Below are positions 10,108 through 18,648 of a stretch of DNA of 64,000 bases, one piece after another (position 1 is the first letter of the stretch; each line of letters begins with the position of its first letter). The position numbers were made by a program, and so were the translations under genes. The notes under the pieces were generated by a model. It made no database searches and had not been told where the DNA came from. It worked only from the letters and a program-made list of their open reading frames with translations. Source of the stretch: Algiphilus sp965216485 (GTDB lineage Bacteria > Pseudomonadota > Gammaproteobacteria > Nevskiales > Nevskiaceae); the NCBI RefSeq assembly GCF_965216485.1, contig NZ_OZ244162.1, forward strand, positions 2,542,001 to 2,606,000. Reading direction: 5' to 3'.

Positions 10108-10392
10108 CTACTCGCGCGCGGCGCGCGCCGCCTTCAGTGCATTGCGGGCGGCTTTCACGCTCTGCACACAACCTTCGAAGTTGCGCGTGGCCTGTTGCGT
10201 CTGGGCCTCATTCACGTGCATTCCCGCCTGGACAATCGCGCGCTCGTATTTCCGGGCGCCATTCTCCGCGTTGTGCATCGCACGATAGGTGTTGTAGACC
10301 TCCTCCACGCCGCTGTTGCACTGCTTCTCCGCGCTACAAGCACTCAACACAATACAAGCGGCTATACATGCGCTGAAGCGCATTGTCTTCAT
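10108..10392 (-). CDS. small lipoprotein of unknown function
   Basis: 94-residue protein starting at the ATG at 10392, with GGGAGA about 10 bases upstream. A short signal peptide (residues 1-18) ends in the lipobox VLSAC, so the mature protein should be lipidated. After that it is hydrophilic, rich in Ala, Arg, Asn and Gln, with Cys in EKQCNSG and in FEGCVQS that could form one periplasmic disulfide; the C-terminus looks helical (AARNALKAARAARE). I do not recognise the family. It is convergent with the GST gene and lies beyond the rplS terminator. Confidence 0.7.
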   Translation of the reverse strand: MKTMRFSACIAACIVLSACSAEKQCNSGVEEVYNTYRAMHNAENGARKYERAIVQAGMHVNEAQTQQATRNFEGCVQSVKAARNALKAARAARE

Positions 10393-10478
10393 CACGATCG
10401 TTCTCCCCAGACGACCCTTTTCCCGCCATCCTACTGCCATCCGCCATCCGTGGACAGTGGCAATGGCGCACACACGAC

Positions 10479-10511
10479 AAAAGCCGCGCGAGGGTTTCGC
10501 CCTCGCGCGGC
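10479..10511 (-). terminator. intrinsic terminator of the rpsP-rimM-trmD-rplS operon
   Basis: Perfect 12-bp stem GCCGCGCGAGGG (10483-10494) / CCCTCGCGCGGC (10500-10511) with a 5-base loop; reading leftwards it is followed by TTTT (AAAA at 10479-10482). It lies 45 bases beyond the rplS stop. Confidence 0.92.
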
Positions 10512-10556
10512 CTGGAACCACGACTGCGACGTGTGCCGCGCGGGGCGGCTACACCG

Positions 10557-10910
10557 CTACTTCTGCGTCAGGCGCTCCTTGATGCGCGCCGCCTTACCGC
10601 GCAGGTTGCGCAGGTAATAGAGCTTGGAACGTGCCACATCACCACGGCGCTTGACGAGAATCTCAGCAAGCTGCGGGCTGTAGGTCTGGAAGACGCGCTC
10701 CACCCCTTCACCGTGCGAAATCTTGCGCACGGTGAACGCCGAATGCAGGCCGCGGTTGCGCTTGGCGATCACGACACCCTCGAAGGCCTGCAGACGCTCG
10801 CGGTCCCCTTCCTTGACCTTGACCTTGACTTCAACGGTGTCGCCGGCGCGAAAGGCCGGCACTTCGCGCTGCATCTGCTCGGCTTCAAGCTGTTGGATGA
10901 TATTGCTCAT
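10557..10910 (-). CDS. rplS: 50S ribosomal protein L19
   Basis: 117-residue L19, located at the 30S-50S interface. Seen: FRAGDTVEVKVKVKEGDRERLQAFEGVVIAKRN split over the usual core, and RRGDVARSKLYYLRNLRGK near the end. The ATG at 10910 overlaps the trmD stop by 4 bases (ATGA), as expected for translational coupling. Last gene of the conserved rpsP-rimM-trmD-rplS operon, followed by a strong terminator. Confidence 0.97.
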   Translation of the reverse strand: MSNIIQQLEAEQMQREVPAFRAGDTVEVKVKVKEGDRERLQAFEGVVIAKRNRGLHSAFTVRKISHGEGVERVFQTYSPQLAEILVKRRGDVARSKLYYLRNLRGKAARIKERLTQK

Positions 10911-11659
10911 GCTTGTACTTTCCTGACTGATTGTTGCTGCTCGATAAAGTCGGCGAGCAACGCTTCCCATTCATCACACAACGTGACGCGCCCCAAGAGA
11001 TCAGGCCGTTTCAACCACGTTGCACCCAATGCCTGCTGCAAGCGCCACTGTCGGATGCGCGCATGATCACCGGACAACAGAACCTCCGGTACCGATACGC
11101 CGCGCCATGACGCGGGGCGCGTATAGTGCGGGCAATCGAGCAAATCTTCAACAAAAGAATCTTCTTTTGCCGAATCTTTGTGACCCAGCACGCCCGGTAG
11201 CAAGCGCGCAACGCCATCGATGATGGCCATGGCCGCGAGTTCGCCTCCCGACAGCACGAAATCGCCCAGGCTGATTTCGATGTCGATGTGCGGCGTAATA
11301 CGCTCGTCCAACCCCTCGTAACGCCCGCACAGCAGAATCATTGCCGGCAGCTCCGAGAGTTTCTGCAGCCATGCCTGGTTGAGTGGCGCGCCCTGCGGGC
11401 TCATCGCAATCACCGGCGCCTCCGCATGAATGCCTCTGGCGGCTTCGATGGAGGCCACCATCGGCGGGGCCTGCATGACCATTCCCGGACCACCCCCGAA
11501 AGGCCGATCATCGACGGTGCGATGACGGTTATCGGCATAGTCGCGCGGATTCCGCGTTGTCAGCCGTAACGCCCCTGCTTCGCGCGCAATACGAGGTACA
11601 CCGGCACTAAGGCCCTGTTCCACCATTTCAGGGAACAGGGTGATGACCTCGACCTCCAT
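10907..11659 (-). CDS. trmD: tRNA (guanine-37-N1)-methyltransferase
   Basis: S-adenosylmethionine-dependent methylation of G37 in tRNAs reading CUN, CCN and CGG codons, preventing +1 frameshifts. 250 residues of the SPOUT (trefoil-knot) family. Seen: VITLFPEM at the N-terminus, DDRPFGGGPGMVM, LCGRYEGLDER and SLGDFVLSGGELA (knot and SAM site). Overlaps rplS by 4 bases and follows rimM after 5 bases. Confidence 0.97.
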   Translation of the reverse strand: MEVEVITLFPEMVEQGLSAGVPRIAREAGALRLTTRNPRDYADNRHRTVDDRPFGGGPGMVMQAPPMVASIEAARGIHAEAPVIAMSPQGAPLNQAWLQKLSELPAMILLCGRYEGLDERITPHIDIEISLGDFVLSGGELAAMAIIDGVARLLPGVLGHKDSAKEDSFVEDLLDCPHYTRPASWRGVSVPEVLLSGDHARIRQWRLQQALGATWLKRPDLLGRVTLCDEWEALLADFIEQQQSVRKVQA

Positions 11660-11664
11660 GGGAA

Positions 11665-12186
11665 CTACTCTTCTTCTTCGAGTTCCCAGTCGACCTCGAT
11701 GCGTCGCGCCGGAATATCGACCTTCTTGACGATGGGCCCCTGGACGAAGGGCAGCATGCGTTCGCGCGAACCGGCCTTGACGACCATCACGTCCTGCGCT
11801 CCGGTTTCAAGCAGACGGTCAATGTGCCCCAGCACGGTTTCGTTGATGGTCACGACCTGCATACCGAGCAGATCCGCCCAGTAGTATTCGCCGTCTTCCG
11901 GCTCGGGCAACGAACTGCGCTCGATCTGGATTTCCTCGCCCACCAGTTCTTCGGCAATCTCGCGATCTTCGATACCCTTGAGCTGCACCACGAAGCCGCG
12001 CCCGCTGGCGCGATAGTCCAGGCGTGGCAACTCGACACCGCGGATCAACCACGGGCCATAGCTGAAAATATTCTCGGATGGGCGCGTGAAGGATTGCACG
12101 CGCACCCACCCGCGGACGCCGTGCACGCCCGTGATGCGGCCGAGCGTGACCCAGCGTTCTGTGAAAGGCTTACTGAAACCGTCCAA
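11665..12186 (-). CDS. rimM: 16S rRNA processing protein RimM
   Basis: 173-residue assembly factor for the 30S head that binds S19. Seen: LGRITGVHGVRGWVRVQSFT at the N-terminal barrel and YYWADLLGMQV, LPFVQGPIVKKVDI in the PRC-barrel C-terminal domain. Third residue stretch before the knot enzyme TrmD, standard operon position. Acidic end WELEEEE. Confidence 0.96.
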   Translation of the reverse strand: MDGFSKPFTERWVTLGRITGVHGVRGWVRVQSFTRPSENIFSYGPWLIRGVELPRLDYRASGRGFVVQLKGIEDREIAEELVGEEIQIERSSLPEPEDGEYYWADLLGMQVVTINETVLGHIDRLLETGAQDVMVVKAGSRERMLPFVQGPIVKKVDIPARRIEVDWELEEEE

Positions 12187-12211
12187 TGTCTGCTCCGCTC
12201 GCGCGGGGCGC

Positions 12212-12481
12212 TCAGGCGGCAGCGCTCTCCGCCGGCGCAGAGGCAGAAGCTTTACGCGCCAGCGAAGTCACGCGCTCGGAAACCTGCGCGCCTTTGTTCC
12301 GCCATGCATCGAGTTTCTCGTGGTCGAGAACCAGTTCCTGCTCGGCTCCTCGTGCACACGGGTTGAAATACCCAAGCCGTTCAATGAAACGACCATCGCG
12401 CCGGCTACGGCTATCGGTCGCGACAATATGGTAAAAGGGACGCTTCTTTGAGCCGGTGCGGGAAAGGCGAATTTTGACCAT
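12212..12481 (-). CDS. rpsP: 30S ribosomal protein S16
   Basis: 89-residue S16, first gene of the operon. Seen: MVKIRLSRTGSKKRPFYHIVA and GRFIERLGYFNP. The C-terminal Ala/Ser/Glu-rich tail (ASASAPAESAAA) is longer than in E. coli, as in several other gammaproteobacteria. A promoter with TACAAT lies about 42 bases upstream of the ATG. Confidence 0.97.
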   Translation of the reverse strand: MVKIRLSRTGSKKRPFYHIVATDSRSRRDGRFIERLGYFNPCARGAEQELVLDHEKLDAWRNKGAQVSERVTSLARKASASAPAESAAA

Positions 12482-12522
12482 TAAGTAACTTCTGTCCGAT
12501 TGGGGCTGCTACTAAGTCGGCT

Positions 12523-12550
12523 ATTGTAGCTTTATCCGCCGAAAGTTAAA
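12523..12550 (-). promoter_or_regulatory. putative sigma70 promoter of rpsP operon
   Basis: Read leftwards: -35-like TTTAAC (12550-12545), 16-base spacer, -10 TACAAT (12528-12523) within GCTACAATAGC. Predicted start about 12516, leaving a 35-base leader. The same GCTACAATAGC core occurs before rpsO and yfjD. Confidence 0.5.
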
Positions 12551-12635
12551 CCCCCCGAACGTACACGAAGTTGATGGTTGCCGGCATGGGCCGACCAAGC
12601 CCATGATCTGCAAGCGCTTTTTTGCGCAACCCGCG

Positions 12636-12651
12636 AATGACGCCAGCGTCA
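12636..12651 (-). repeat. 16-nt hairpin shared with the rne terminator
   Basis: Reading leftwards, TGACGCTGGCGTCATT begins at the ffh stop codon (its first three bases are the stop TGA). The identical 16 bases recur on the plus strand at 28108-28123 as the terminator after rne. Here the hairpin is followed by CGCGGG rather than a T-run, so its action as a terminator is doubtful. Confidence 0.7.
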
Positions 12652-14118
12652 CCGACGCTTCTTGCGCTTGTTCTTGCGGCTCTTGTTCTTGCCCGAGCGC
12701 CCGCCACCGGGCAGCCCGCCCATACCACCGCCCATCGCACTGAGATCCGGCATGGCGCCCGGCATGCCACCGGCCGCACCGCCTCCCCCGGTCAAGCCGC
12801 GCATCATGCGCGCAAAACCGCCGCCGCTGGCCTTCTTCATCATGTCGCGCGACTGCTCGAATTGGCGCAGCAAGCGGTTGACGTCCTGCACCTGCGTTCC
12901 GCTGCCGGCGGCGATGCGTCGACGATGCGATGCCTTGATCAGTGCCGGGTGACGACGCTCGCGCGCCGTCATGGAATTGATGATGGCGATGGACCGACCG
13001 ATTTCCTTTTCCGGGTTCTGCTGAGCCAGCTTCTGCTGCATCTGCGCGCCACCGGGCATCTTCTCCAGCAGGCTGGCAATGCCGCCCATCTGTTCCATCT
13101 GCTGCATCTGCTCCCGGAAATCGGCGAGGTCGAAGCCCCCCTTCGAACGCAGCTTGCCGGCGAGCTTCTCGGCTTTCTCGCGGTCTACGCGCTCAACCGT
13201 CTCCTCGATCAGCGAAAGCATGTCTCCCTGACCGAGAATACGTGCAGCGACGCGGTCCGGATGGAAGGCTTCCAGCTTGTCGATCTTCTCACCGGCGCCC
13301 ATGAACTTGATGGGCGCACCGGTCACCTCGCGCACCGACAGGGCCGCGCCGCCCCGGGCGTCGCCATCCACCTTGGTCAGCACCACGCCGGTGAGGGGCA
13401 GCCGCTCGGAGAAGGCGCGCGCCGTATTGGCGGCGTCTTGCCCCGTCATGCTGTCCACTACGAACAGTGTTTCCGCCGGCTTCAAGACGCCGTGCAGGTC
13501 ACTGATCTCCTGCATCATCGCCTCGTCGATGCCGGTCCGACCGGCGCTGTCGACGATGAGCACATCGTAGACCTCGCGCACCGCCTGATCGTGGGCGCGC
13601 TTGGCAATGGCGGTCGGCGACTCGCCCGCTTCGCTGGTCAGGAAATGCACCCCGGCCTGCTCGGAGACGATGCGCAGCTGCTGAATGGCAGCGGGGCGGT
13701 AGACGTCGCAGGAGACGACGGCTACGGATTTCTTCTGCTGCTCGCGCAGGTAGCGCGCCAGTTTGCCGGTGGTGGTGGTCTTGCCTGAGCCCTGAAGCCC
13801 GGCCATGAGGATCACAACCGGCGGCTGGGCGCGCAGATTGAGAGGGGCATGCTCCTTGCCCAGAGTGACCGTGAGCTCGTCCTGCACAATGCGCAGAAAC
13901 TGCTGGCCCGGTGTCAGACTCTTATTGACCTCCGCGCCGACGGCGCGCTCGCGCACACGGTCGATGAATCCGCGCACGACCGGCAAGGCCACATCGGCCT
14001 CGAGCAGCGCCATGCGCAGCTCGCGCGCCGCCTTGGCGACATCATCTTCACTAAGACGGCCTGCCCCGCTCAGGGACTGCAGGGCGGTGGAAAGGCGTTC
14101 GCTGAGGCTCTGAAACAT
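12649..14118 (-). CDS. ffh: signal recognition particle GTPase Ffh
   Basis: SRP54-type protein that binds 4.5S RNA and signal sequences and docks with FtsY. 489 residues: N domain (1-85), G domain with GLQGSGKTTT (Walker A), DVYRPAA, DSAGR (G3), TKVDGDARGG (G4), then the methionine-rich M domain (MQQMEQMGG, MMKKASGGGFARMMRG) and a Gly-rich, highly basic tail. The G3 motif reads DSAGR, not the usual DTAGR. The tail after residue 440 (GGGMGGLPGGG and KNKSRKNKRKKRR) is longer than in E. coli. Opposite strand to ypjD/yfjD, as in many relatives. Confidence 0.96.
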   Translation of the reverse strand: MFQSLSERLSTALQSLSGAGRLSEDDVAKAARELRMALLEADVALPVVRGFIDRVRERAVGAEVNKSLTPGQQFLRIVQDELTVTLGKEHAPLNLRAQPPVVILMAGLQGSGKTTTTGKLARYLREQQKKSVAVVSCDVYRPAAIQQLRIVSEQAGVHFLTSEAGESPTAIAKRAHDQAVREVYDVLIVDSAGRTGIDEAMMQEISDLHGVLKPAETLFVVDSMTGQDAANTARAFSERLPLTGVVLTKVDGDARGGAALSVREVTGAPIKFMGAGEKIDKLEAFHPDRVAARILGQGDMLSLIEETVERVDREKAEKLAGKLRSKGGFDLADFREQMQQMEQMGGIASLLEKMPGGAQMQQKLAQQNPEKEIGRSIAIINSMTARERRHPALIKASHRRRIAAGSGTQVQDVNRLLRQFEQSRDMMKKASGGGFARMMRGLTGGGGAAGGMPGAMPDLSAMGGGMGGLPGGGRSGKNKSRKNKRKKRR

Positions 14119-14196
14119 CGTGACCGTGGGAATCGTTGCGGGACCGGACAGCGCGCTAGCCTACGACAATTTGGGTCTTCACCCCGTCATGCCCCC

Positions 14197-14967
14197 TTAC
14201 AGATCGATGACATCGTCCATCTCGAGGTGCCGGAACTCCCAGCCCGCCAGTGCCTCGGCACATTGCGCTTCGATCAGCGCACCCCGTCCGGGTTTGTGGT
14301 GGGTGATATGAATCACTGGGCGGTGGCGCAGCTTGCGCAGTTCCTGCCCGAGGACGGCCGGTGTGTAATGGCGTGCAACCCGGCCGAGACGCTCCTGCTC
14401 ATCGGAGTAAGCCACCTCGATGATCAAATGATCCAGCCGGTCCAATTTGTTGAGCGCGCGCCAGAAGGGCCCGCACGCGGTGGTGTCACCGGAATAGACC
14501 AGTGTCCCGCCGGCACATTCCACTGCGTAGCCGCAGGCCGGCACGGTATGCCGGGCGGGCAATGGCGTGAGCACTGCATCGTCAATGGCTACAGGCTTGC
14601 CCATGTGCACCCGACGCGTCTCGATGGTTGCCTTGTGCTCGCAGCCGAGCGAGGCAAAGTCGGGCCAGATCTGCCAGTTGAAAATATGCGCGCGCAACGC
14701 ACCCAACACCGAGGCACGGGCATGGACGCGCAGCCCGGTGGCGCCGTGCGCGAAGCGTGTGTCCGCCAGAAAGGCGAGCCCGGCGATGTGGTCAAGGTGC
14801 GCGTGCGTGAGGAAGACGTGCTCGAGTGCCTGCATGTCGTCCAGCGACAACCGACCCACGCCCGTTCCGGCATCGATCAGGACGCGGCGACCCAGCGCGA
14901 AGGTCGTGGTATGACCTCCGGTGCCAAGCCCCCCACTGCACCCCAGGACTCGAAATTGCATAGACAC
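14197..14967 (-). CDS. MBL-fold hydrolase, class II cyclic-nucleotide phosphodiesterase-like
   Basis: 256-residue metallo-beta-lactamase-fold enzyme. Seen: SGGLGTGGHTTTF near the N-terminus, metal-binding HAHLDH at 55-60, further ligands in ARHTVP, YSGDTTACGPF and HITHHK. The N-terminal layout and length fit the class II 3',5'-cAMP phosphodiesterase / MBL group; the substrate is inferred only from the fold. Lies between ffh and ypjD, with the same strand as ffh. Confidence 0.8.
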   Translation of the reverse strand: MSMQFRVLGCSGGLGTGGHTTTFALGRRVLIDAGTGVGRLSLDDMQALEHVFLTHAHLDHIAGLAFLADTRFAHGATGLRVHARASVLGALRAHIFNWQIWPDFASLGCEHKATIETRRVHMGKPVAIDDAVLTPLPARHTVPACGYAVECAGGTLVYSGDTTACGPFWRALNKLDRLDHLIIEVAYSDEQERLGRVARHYTPAVLGQELRKLRHRPVIHITHHKPGRGALIEAQCAEALAGWEFRHLEMDDVIDL

Positions 14968-15058
14968 CCCAGCCTCCCGCAGGGCATCGGCGCGGCTACC
15001 GTCAGAACGGCGCGCGACTCGTTACCATCCGAGTTCCAAGTGTACGCGACTCACCATC

Positions 15059-15841
15059 ATGATCCCCGCCAGTCTTAGCCTGCTCGCCTACTGCATCGCC
15101 CTGCTGGGCGCACTGCGCGGGCATCGGAGCGCCCTTATGGCAGGGGGGATCGTGGCTGTGCTGCTGCACGCCACCGCCCTCGTCGGCGATCTGTTTGCTG
15201 ACGGCCTGCTCCTTATCGGCGTGGTGGACGCCCTCTCTCTCGTATTCTGGCAAGCGGCCGTGCTCACTCTGCTCGCCTGGCGTCACCTGCCGATCACCGC
15301 GCTCACTTGTATGGTCTTCCCGCTCGCGGGCCTGGCTGCCATCGCTGCCGCCTGGCCCGAGGGCGCCCAGGCCGGCGAGGGCATTCACGACAACGCACTG
15401 AAGCTTCATGTCGGTCTGTCCGTATTTGCCGCTGGGCTCTTCACCCTCGCCGCCATGCAGTCGCTGCTGGTGGCGGTACAGAACCGCGCCTTGCACGGCG
15501 CGCATGACCCGCCTGCCCTTTTGCGCAGCCTGCCTCCCTTGCAGAGCATGGAGAGCGCCCTCTTCGGCGCCCTGTGGCTGGCCTGGGGCGTGCTGAGCGC
15601 TGCCTTGCTGACCGGCATCGTCTTTGTCGACGACCTGTTCGATCAGCACCTGGTGCACAAGACGCTGCTCTCGGTCACATCCTGGGCGGTCTTTCTGATG
15701 TTGCTCTGGGGGCACTGGCGCTATGGCTGGCGCGGCCGAACGGCACTGCGCTGGACCTGGACAGGCTACGCCGTGCTGCTGCTCGCCTACTTCGGTAGCA
15801 AATTCGTGCTCGAGGAACTGCTCGGGCAACGTTGGGGCTGA
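15059..15841 (+). CDS. ypjD: inner-membrane protein of the CcsA/YpjD family
   Basis: 260-residue polytopic membrane protein with about eight hydrophobic segments, related to the cytochrome c assembly CcmC/CcsA family. Seen: conserved WP and His-containing loops (LKLHVGLSVFAAGLFTLAA, HLVHKTLLSVTSWAVFL, LLWGHWRYGWRGRTALRW). Start ATG at 15059 begins directly with a hydrophobic helix; no clear ribosome site. In E. coli the same gene lies between ffh and yfjD and has been linked to magnesium export/CorC-type function. Same arrangement here supports the identification. Confidence 0.85.
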   Translation: MIPASLSLLAYCIALLGALRGHRSALMAGGIVAVLLHATALVGDLFADGLLLIGVVDALSLVFWQAAVLTLLAWRHLPITALTCMVFPLAGLAAIAAAWPEGAQAGEGIHDNALKLHVGLSVFAAGLFTLAAMQSLLVAVQNRALHGAHDPPALLRSLPPLQSMESALFGALWLAWGVLSAALLTGIVFVDDLFDQHLVHKTLLSVTSWAVFLMLLWGHWRYGWRGRTALRWTWTGYAVLLLAYFGSKFVLEELLGQRWG

Positions 15842-15864
15842 TTTTGCGTAGGAAACCGTGCTGC

Positions 15865-15895
15865 TAGACGGCGGACGGCAAGGTCTCGCTACAAT
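15865..15895 (+). promoter_or_regulatory. putative promoter of yfjD
   Basis: -10 TACAAT at 15890-15895 inside GCTACAATAGC, with a TAGACG -35 candidate at 15865-15870 (19-base spacer, long). Predicted start about 15902, 23 bases before the TTG start codon. Confidence 0.45.
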
Positions 15896-15924
15896 AGCCA
15901 ACCCGACTGGCGAATTCTTCACTC

Positions 15925-17190
15925 TTGGACGACATTCCCTTATCGGCACTGTTCTCCTTCCTGGCAGTGCTGATCGTGTTATCCGGCTTCTTCTCCGGCT
16001 CCGAGACGGGCCTGATGACCATCAACCGGTATCGCCTCGCGCATCGCGCTCAGCAAGGCGACCGTGCTTCCCGCCTCGCCCACGGGCTGCTGCAGCGGCC
16101 GGACCGGCTGATTGGCCTGATCCTGCTCGGCAACAACCTGGTCAATATCCTCGCGGCCTCCACCGCCACGGTCATCGGGCTCCGGCTGTTCGGCGAGGCC
16201 GGCATCGCCATCGCATCCGGCGCCCTCACGCTGATCATCCTGTTGTTCGGCGAAGTCGCACCGAAGACCTTGGCCGCGCTGTACCCGGAGAGAGTGGCGC
16301 TCCCCGCCTCCTACGTGTATTGGGTGCTGATGCGCGTGCTGTGGCCGCTGGTATGGCTCGTGAACTTGGCCGGCAACGGCCTGCTCCGTCTGCTCGGTGT
16401 CAGTCCGGAAGACGCCGCAGAGCACAATCTGTCGTCCGAAGAGCTGCGTTCGGTGGTCGCGGAGGCCGGCGCCATGATTCCGCACCGCCACCAGACCATG
16501 CTGCTTTCCATCCTCGACCTGCAGAAGTCGACGGTCGAGGACATCATGATTCCCCGAAACGAGATCGTCGGCATCGATCTGGATCAGGGCGATGCCGAGA
16601 TCAATCAGCAGTTGACGGGCTCGGAGCACACCCGGCTGCCGCTGTACCGCGGCTCCATTGATGAGCTGGTCGGCGTCATCCATGTACGCAACGTGCTCAA
16701 GCTCGCCTCCGCCCAGGAGGGCCCTCTGCGCGGCGAAGATCTGGCACGCACTGCCGTCGAGCCCTACTTCGTGCTGGAAGGCACACCGCTGAACCAGCAA
16801 TTGCTGAATTTCCAGAATCAGAAGCGACGCATTGGCTTCGTGGTTGACGAATACGGCGACATTCAAGGCCTGGTCACCCTGGCCGACATCCTGGAAGAAA
16901 TCGTCGGCGAGTTCACCTCCGATCCGGCGACCCGCATCCGCAATGTCTACCGCGATACCGACGGCAGTTACCTGATCCACGGCTCCGTCAGCGTGCGCAG
17001 TCTGAATCGCTCCCTTGGATGGAAGCTGCCCACAGCCGGACCTCGCACCGTCAACGGCCTGATCCTCGAATCGATGGAAACGATTCCCAAGCCCGGGGAC
17101 CGGCTCGTGCTCAACACCTACAACGTGGAAATCACGGAAACGCGGGGCAATGCAGTGCGCACGGCGCGCGTGCGACCCACGCTCGGCTAG
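15925..17190 (+). CDS. yfjD: CNNM/CorC-family transporter (HlyC/CorC), YfjD-like
   Basis: 421-residue membrane protein: CNNM/DUF21 transmembrane domain (residues 1-180, with SGFFSGSETGLM and LLFGEVAPKTLAAL), two CBS domains (about 200-330, with IMIPRNEIVGI and FVVDEYGDIQGLVTL) and a C-terminal CorC_HlyC domain (DGSYLIHGSVSVRSLN). Members mediate Mg2+ or divalent-cation efflux/homeostasis. Initiates at TTG 15925; the promoter core lies upstream. Follows ypjD, the standard partner. Confidence 0.92.
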   Translation: MDDIPLSALFSFLAVLIVLSGFFSGSETGLMTINRYRLAHRAQQGDRASRLAHGLLQRPDRLIGLILLGNNLVNILAASTATVIGLRLFGEAGIAIASGALTLIILLFGEVAPKTLAALYPERVALPASYVYWVLMRVLWPLVWLVNLAGNGLLRLLGVSPEDAAEHNLSSEELRSVVAEAGAMIPHRHQTMLLSILDLQKSTVEDIMIPRNEIVGIDLDQGDAEINQQLTGSEHTRLPLYRGSIDELVGVIHVRNVLKLASAQEGPLRGEDLARTAVEPYFVLEGTPLNQQLLNFQNQKRRIGFVVDEYGDIQGLVTLADILEEIVGEFTSDPATRIRNVYRDTDGSYLIHGSVSVRSLNRSLGWKLPTAGPRTVNGLILESMETIPKPGDRLVLNTYNVEITETRGNAVRTARVRPTLG

Positions 17191-17211
17191 CCCCCGGCAC
17201 GGTAAGCACAG

Positions 17212-18591
17212 CTAATCCGCGTCGCGCGCGGCCGCTACCGCCTGCTCGAGGCGCTCAACGGCGTCGACGTGCAGGCCCAGACGCACACCGCGCCGCGGCC
17301 GATTGGCGGCTGGCACGATGGCGCGCTGAAAGCCCTGCTTTGATGCCTCACGCAGGCGCTCTTCGCCCTGTTGTACCGGCCGAATTTCCCCGGCGAGTCC
17401 CACCTCGCCAAAAATCACGGTGCGCTCTGGCAACGGCCGGCCGCGCAGCGAAGACACCGCTGCCAGCAGCAGCGGCAGATCGGCGGCGGTCTCCTGAATG
17501 CGCATACCGCCGACGACATTGGCGAAGACATCCTGATCAGCCAGTGACACGCCGCCGTGGCGATTGAGCACGGCGATGAGCATGGCCAGTCGACTGCCGT
17601 CAGTCCCTTGGGTGACGCGCCGCGGGTTGCCGCTCTGCGCGCGATCCACGAGGGCCTGCACCTCGACCAGCAAGGGCCGGCTGCCCTGTCGGGTCACGGT
17701 GACGGCGCTGCCAGGGACTGGCGAACTATGTCCGGATAGAAAGATGGCCGAGGGATTGGCGACTTCACGCAGCCCCGCGGCTTCCATGGAGAACACGCCA
17801 AGTTCGTTGACCGCGCCGAAGCGGTTCTTCACCGCACGTACCACGCGATAGCGGCTCCCCACATCGTGCTCGAAGTACAGCACGGTATCGACCATGTGCT
17901 CGAGTACGCGCGGCCCGGCAATCGCCCCTTCCTTGGTGACATGCCCCACGATGACGATGCAGCAGTTCTCGCGCTTGGCGTAATGCACCAGCTGCGCGGC
18001 ACTCTCGCGCAACTGCGAGACCGACCCAGCGGCCGATTCGAGGGCACTGCTGTGCAGGGTCTGAATGGAGTCGATCACCAGAAGGCCGGGCCGCGATGCC
18101 ACTGCCGCCGCGAGGATATCTTCGACGCCGGTTTCCGCGAGCACCGGAAGGTCGAGCCGTGGCAGCCCGAGCCGCCGCGCACGCAAGGCGACCTGCGACG
18201 GCGATTCCTCGCCGGTGACGTACAGGGTGGGAGTGGCCGCTTGCATCTGCGCCAGCACCTGGAGCAGCAGCGTCGATTTTCCGATTCCAGGGTCCCCGCC
18301 GATCAGCACCACGCCGCCAGGCACGAAACCCCCGCCCAGCACGCGGTCGAATTCCGGCATGCCGCTCGCCATGCGCGGCACCAGATCCTCGGACACATCG
18401 GAAAGAATCTGAACGCGACGCGCAGCGTCGCGCGCCGCCGAAGCTGTACGCCGCGAAGTACGACTGCCACCGCCGGGGTCGGCCTGCGCCTCCATGCTGT
18501 TCCAGGCGCCGCAGTCGCTGCACTGGCCTGACCACTGCATGGCCTGAGCGCCGCACTGCTGGCATACATATCGGGTCTTTTCACGCGCCAT
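17212..18591 (-). CDS. radA: DNA repair protein RadA
   Basis: 459-residue RecA-like branch-migration helicase. Seen: C4 zinc finger (Cys10, 13, 24, 27), Walker A GGDPGIGKSTLLLQ, Walker B LVIDSIQTL, the RadA signature KNRFG, and a Lon-like C-terminal domain (RTVIFGEVGLAGEIRPV). It acts on branched recombination intermediates. Convergent with yfjD; lies 57 bases downstream of plsX on the same strand, where other genomes usually have the fabD-fabG-acpP genes. Confidence 0.96.
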   Translation of the reverse strand: MAREKTRYVCQQCGAQAMQWSGQCSDCGAWNSMEAQADPGGGSRTSRRTASAARDAARRVQILSDVSEDLVPRMASGMPEFDRVLGGGFVPGGVVLIGGDPGIGKSTLLLQVLAQMQAATPTLYVTGEESPSQVALRARRLGLPRLDLPVLAETGVEDILAAAVASRPGLLVIDSIQTLHSSALESAAGSVSQLRESAAQLVHYAKRENCCIVIVGHVTKEGAIAGPRVLEHMVDTVLYFEHDVGSRYRVVRAVKNRFGAVNELGVFSMEAAGLREVANPSAIFLSGHSSPVPGSAVTVTRQGSRPLLVEVQALVDRAQSGNPRRVTQGTDGSRLAMLIAVLNRHGGVSLADQDVFANVVGGMRIQETAADLPLLLAAVSSLRGRPLPERTVIFGEVGLAGEIRPVQQGEERLREASKQGFQRAIVPAANRPRRGVRLGLHVDAVERLEQAVAAARDAD

Positions 18592-18648
18592 CCCGCAGGC
18601 CCCTCATGCATCCGGTGGCGCGGTCAGGCTCACCGTAGTCCGCTTGGT

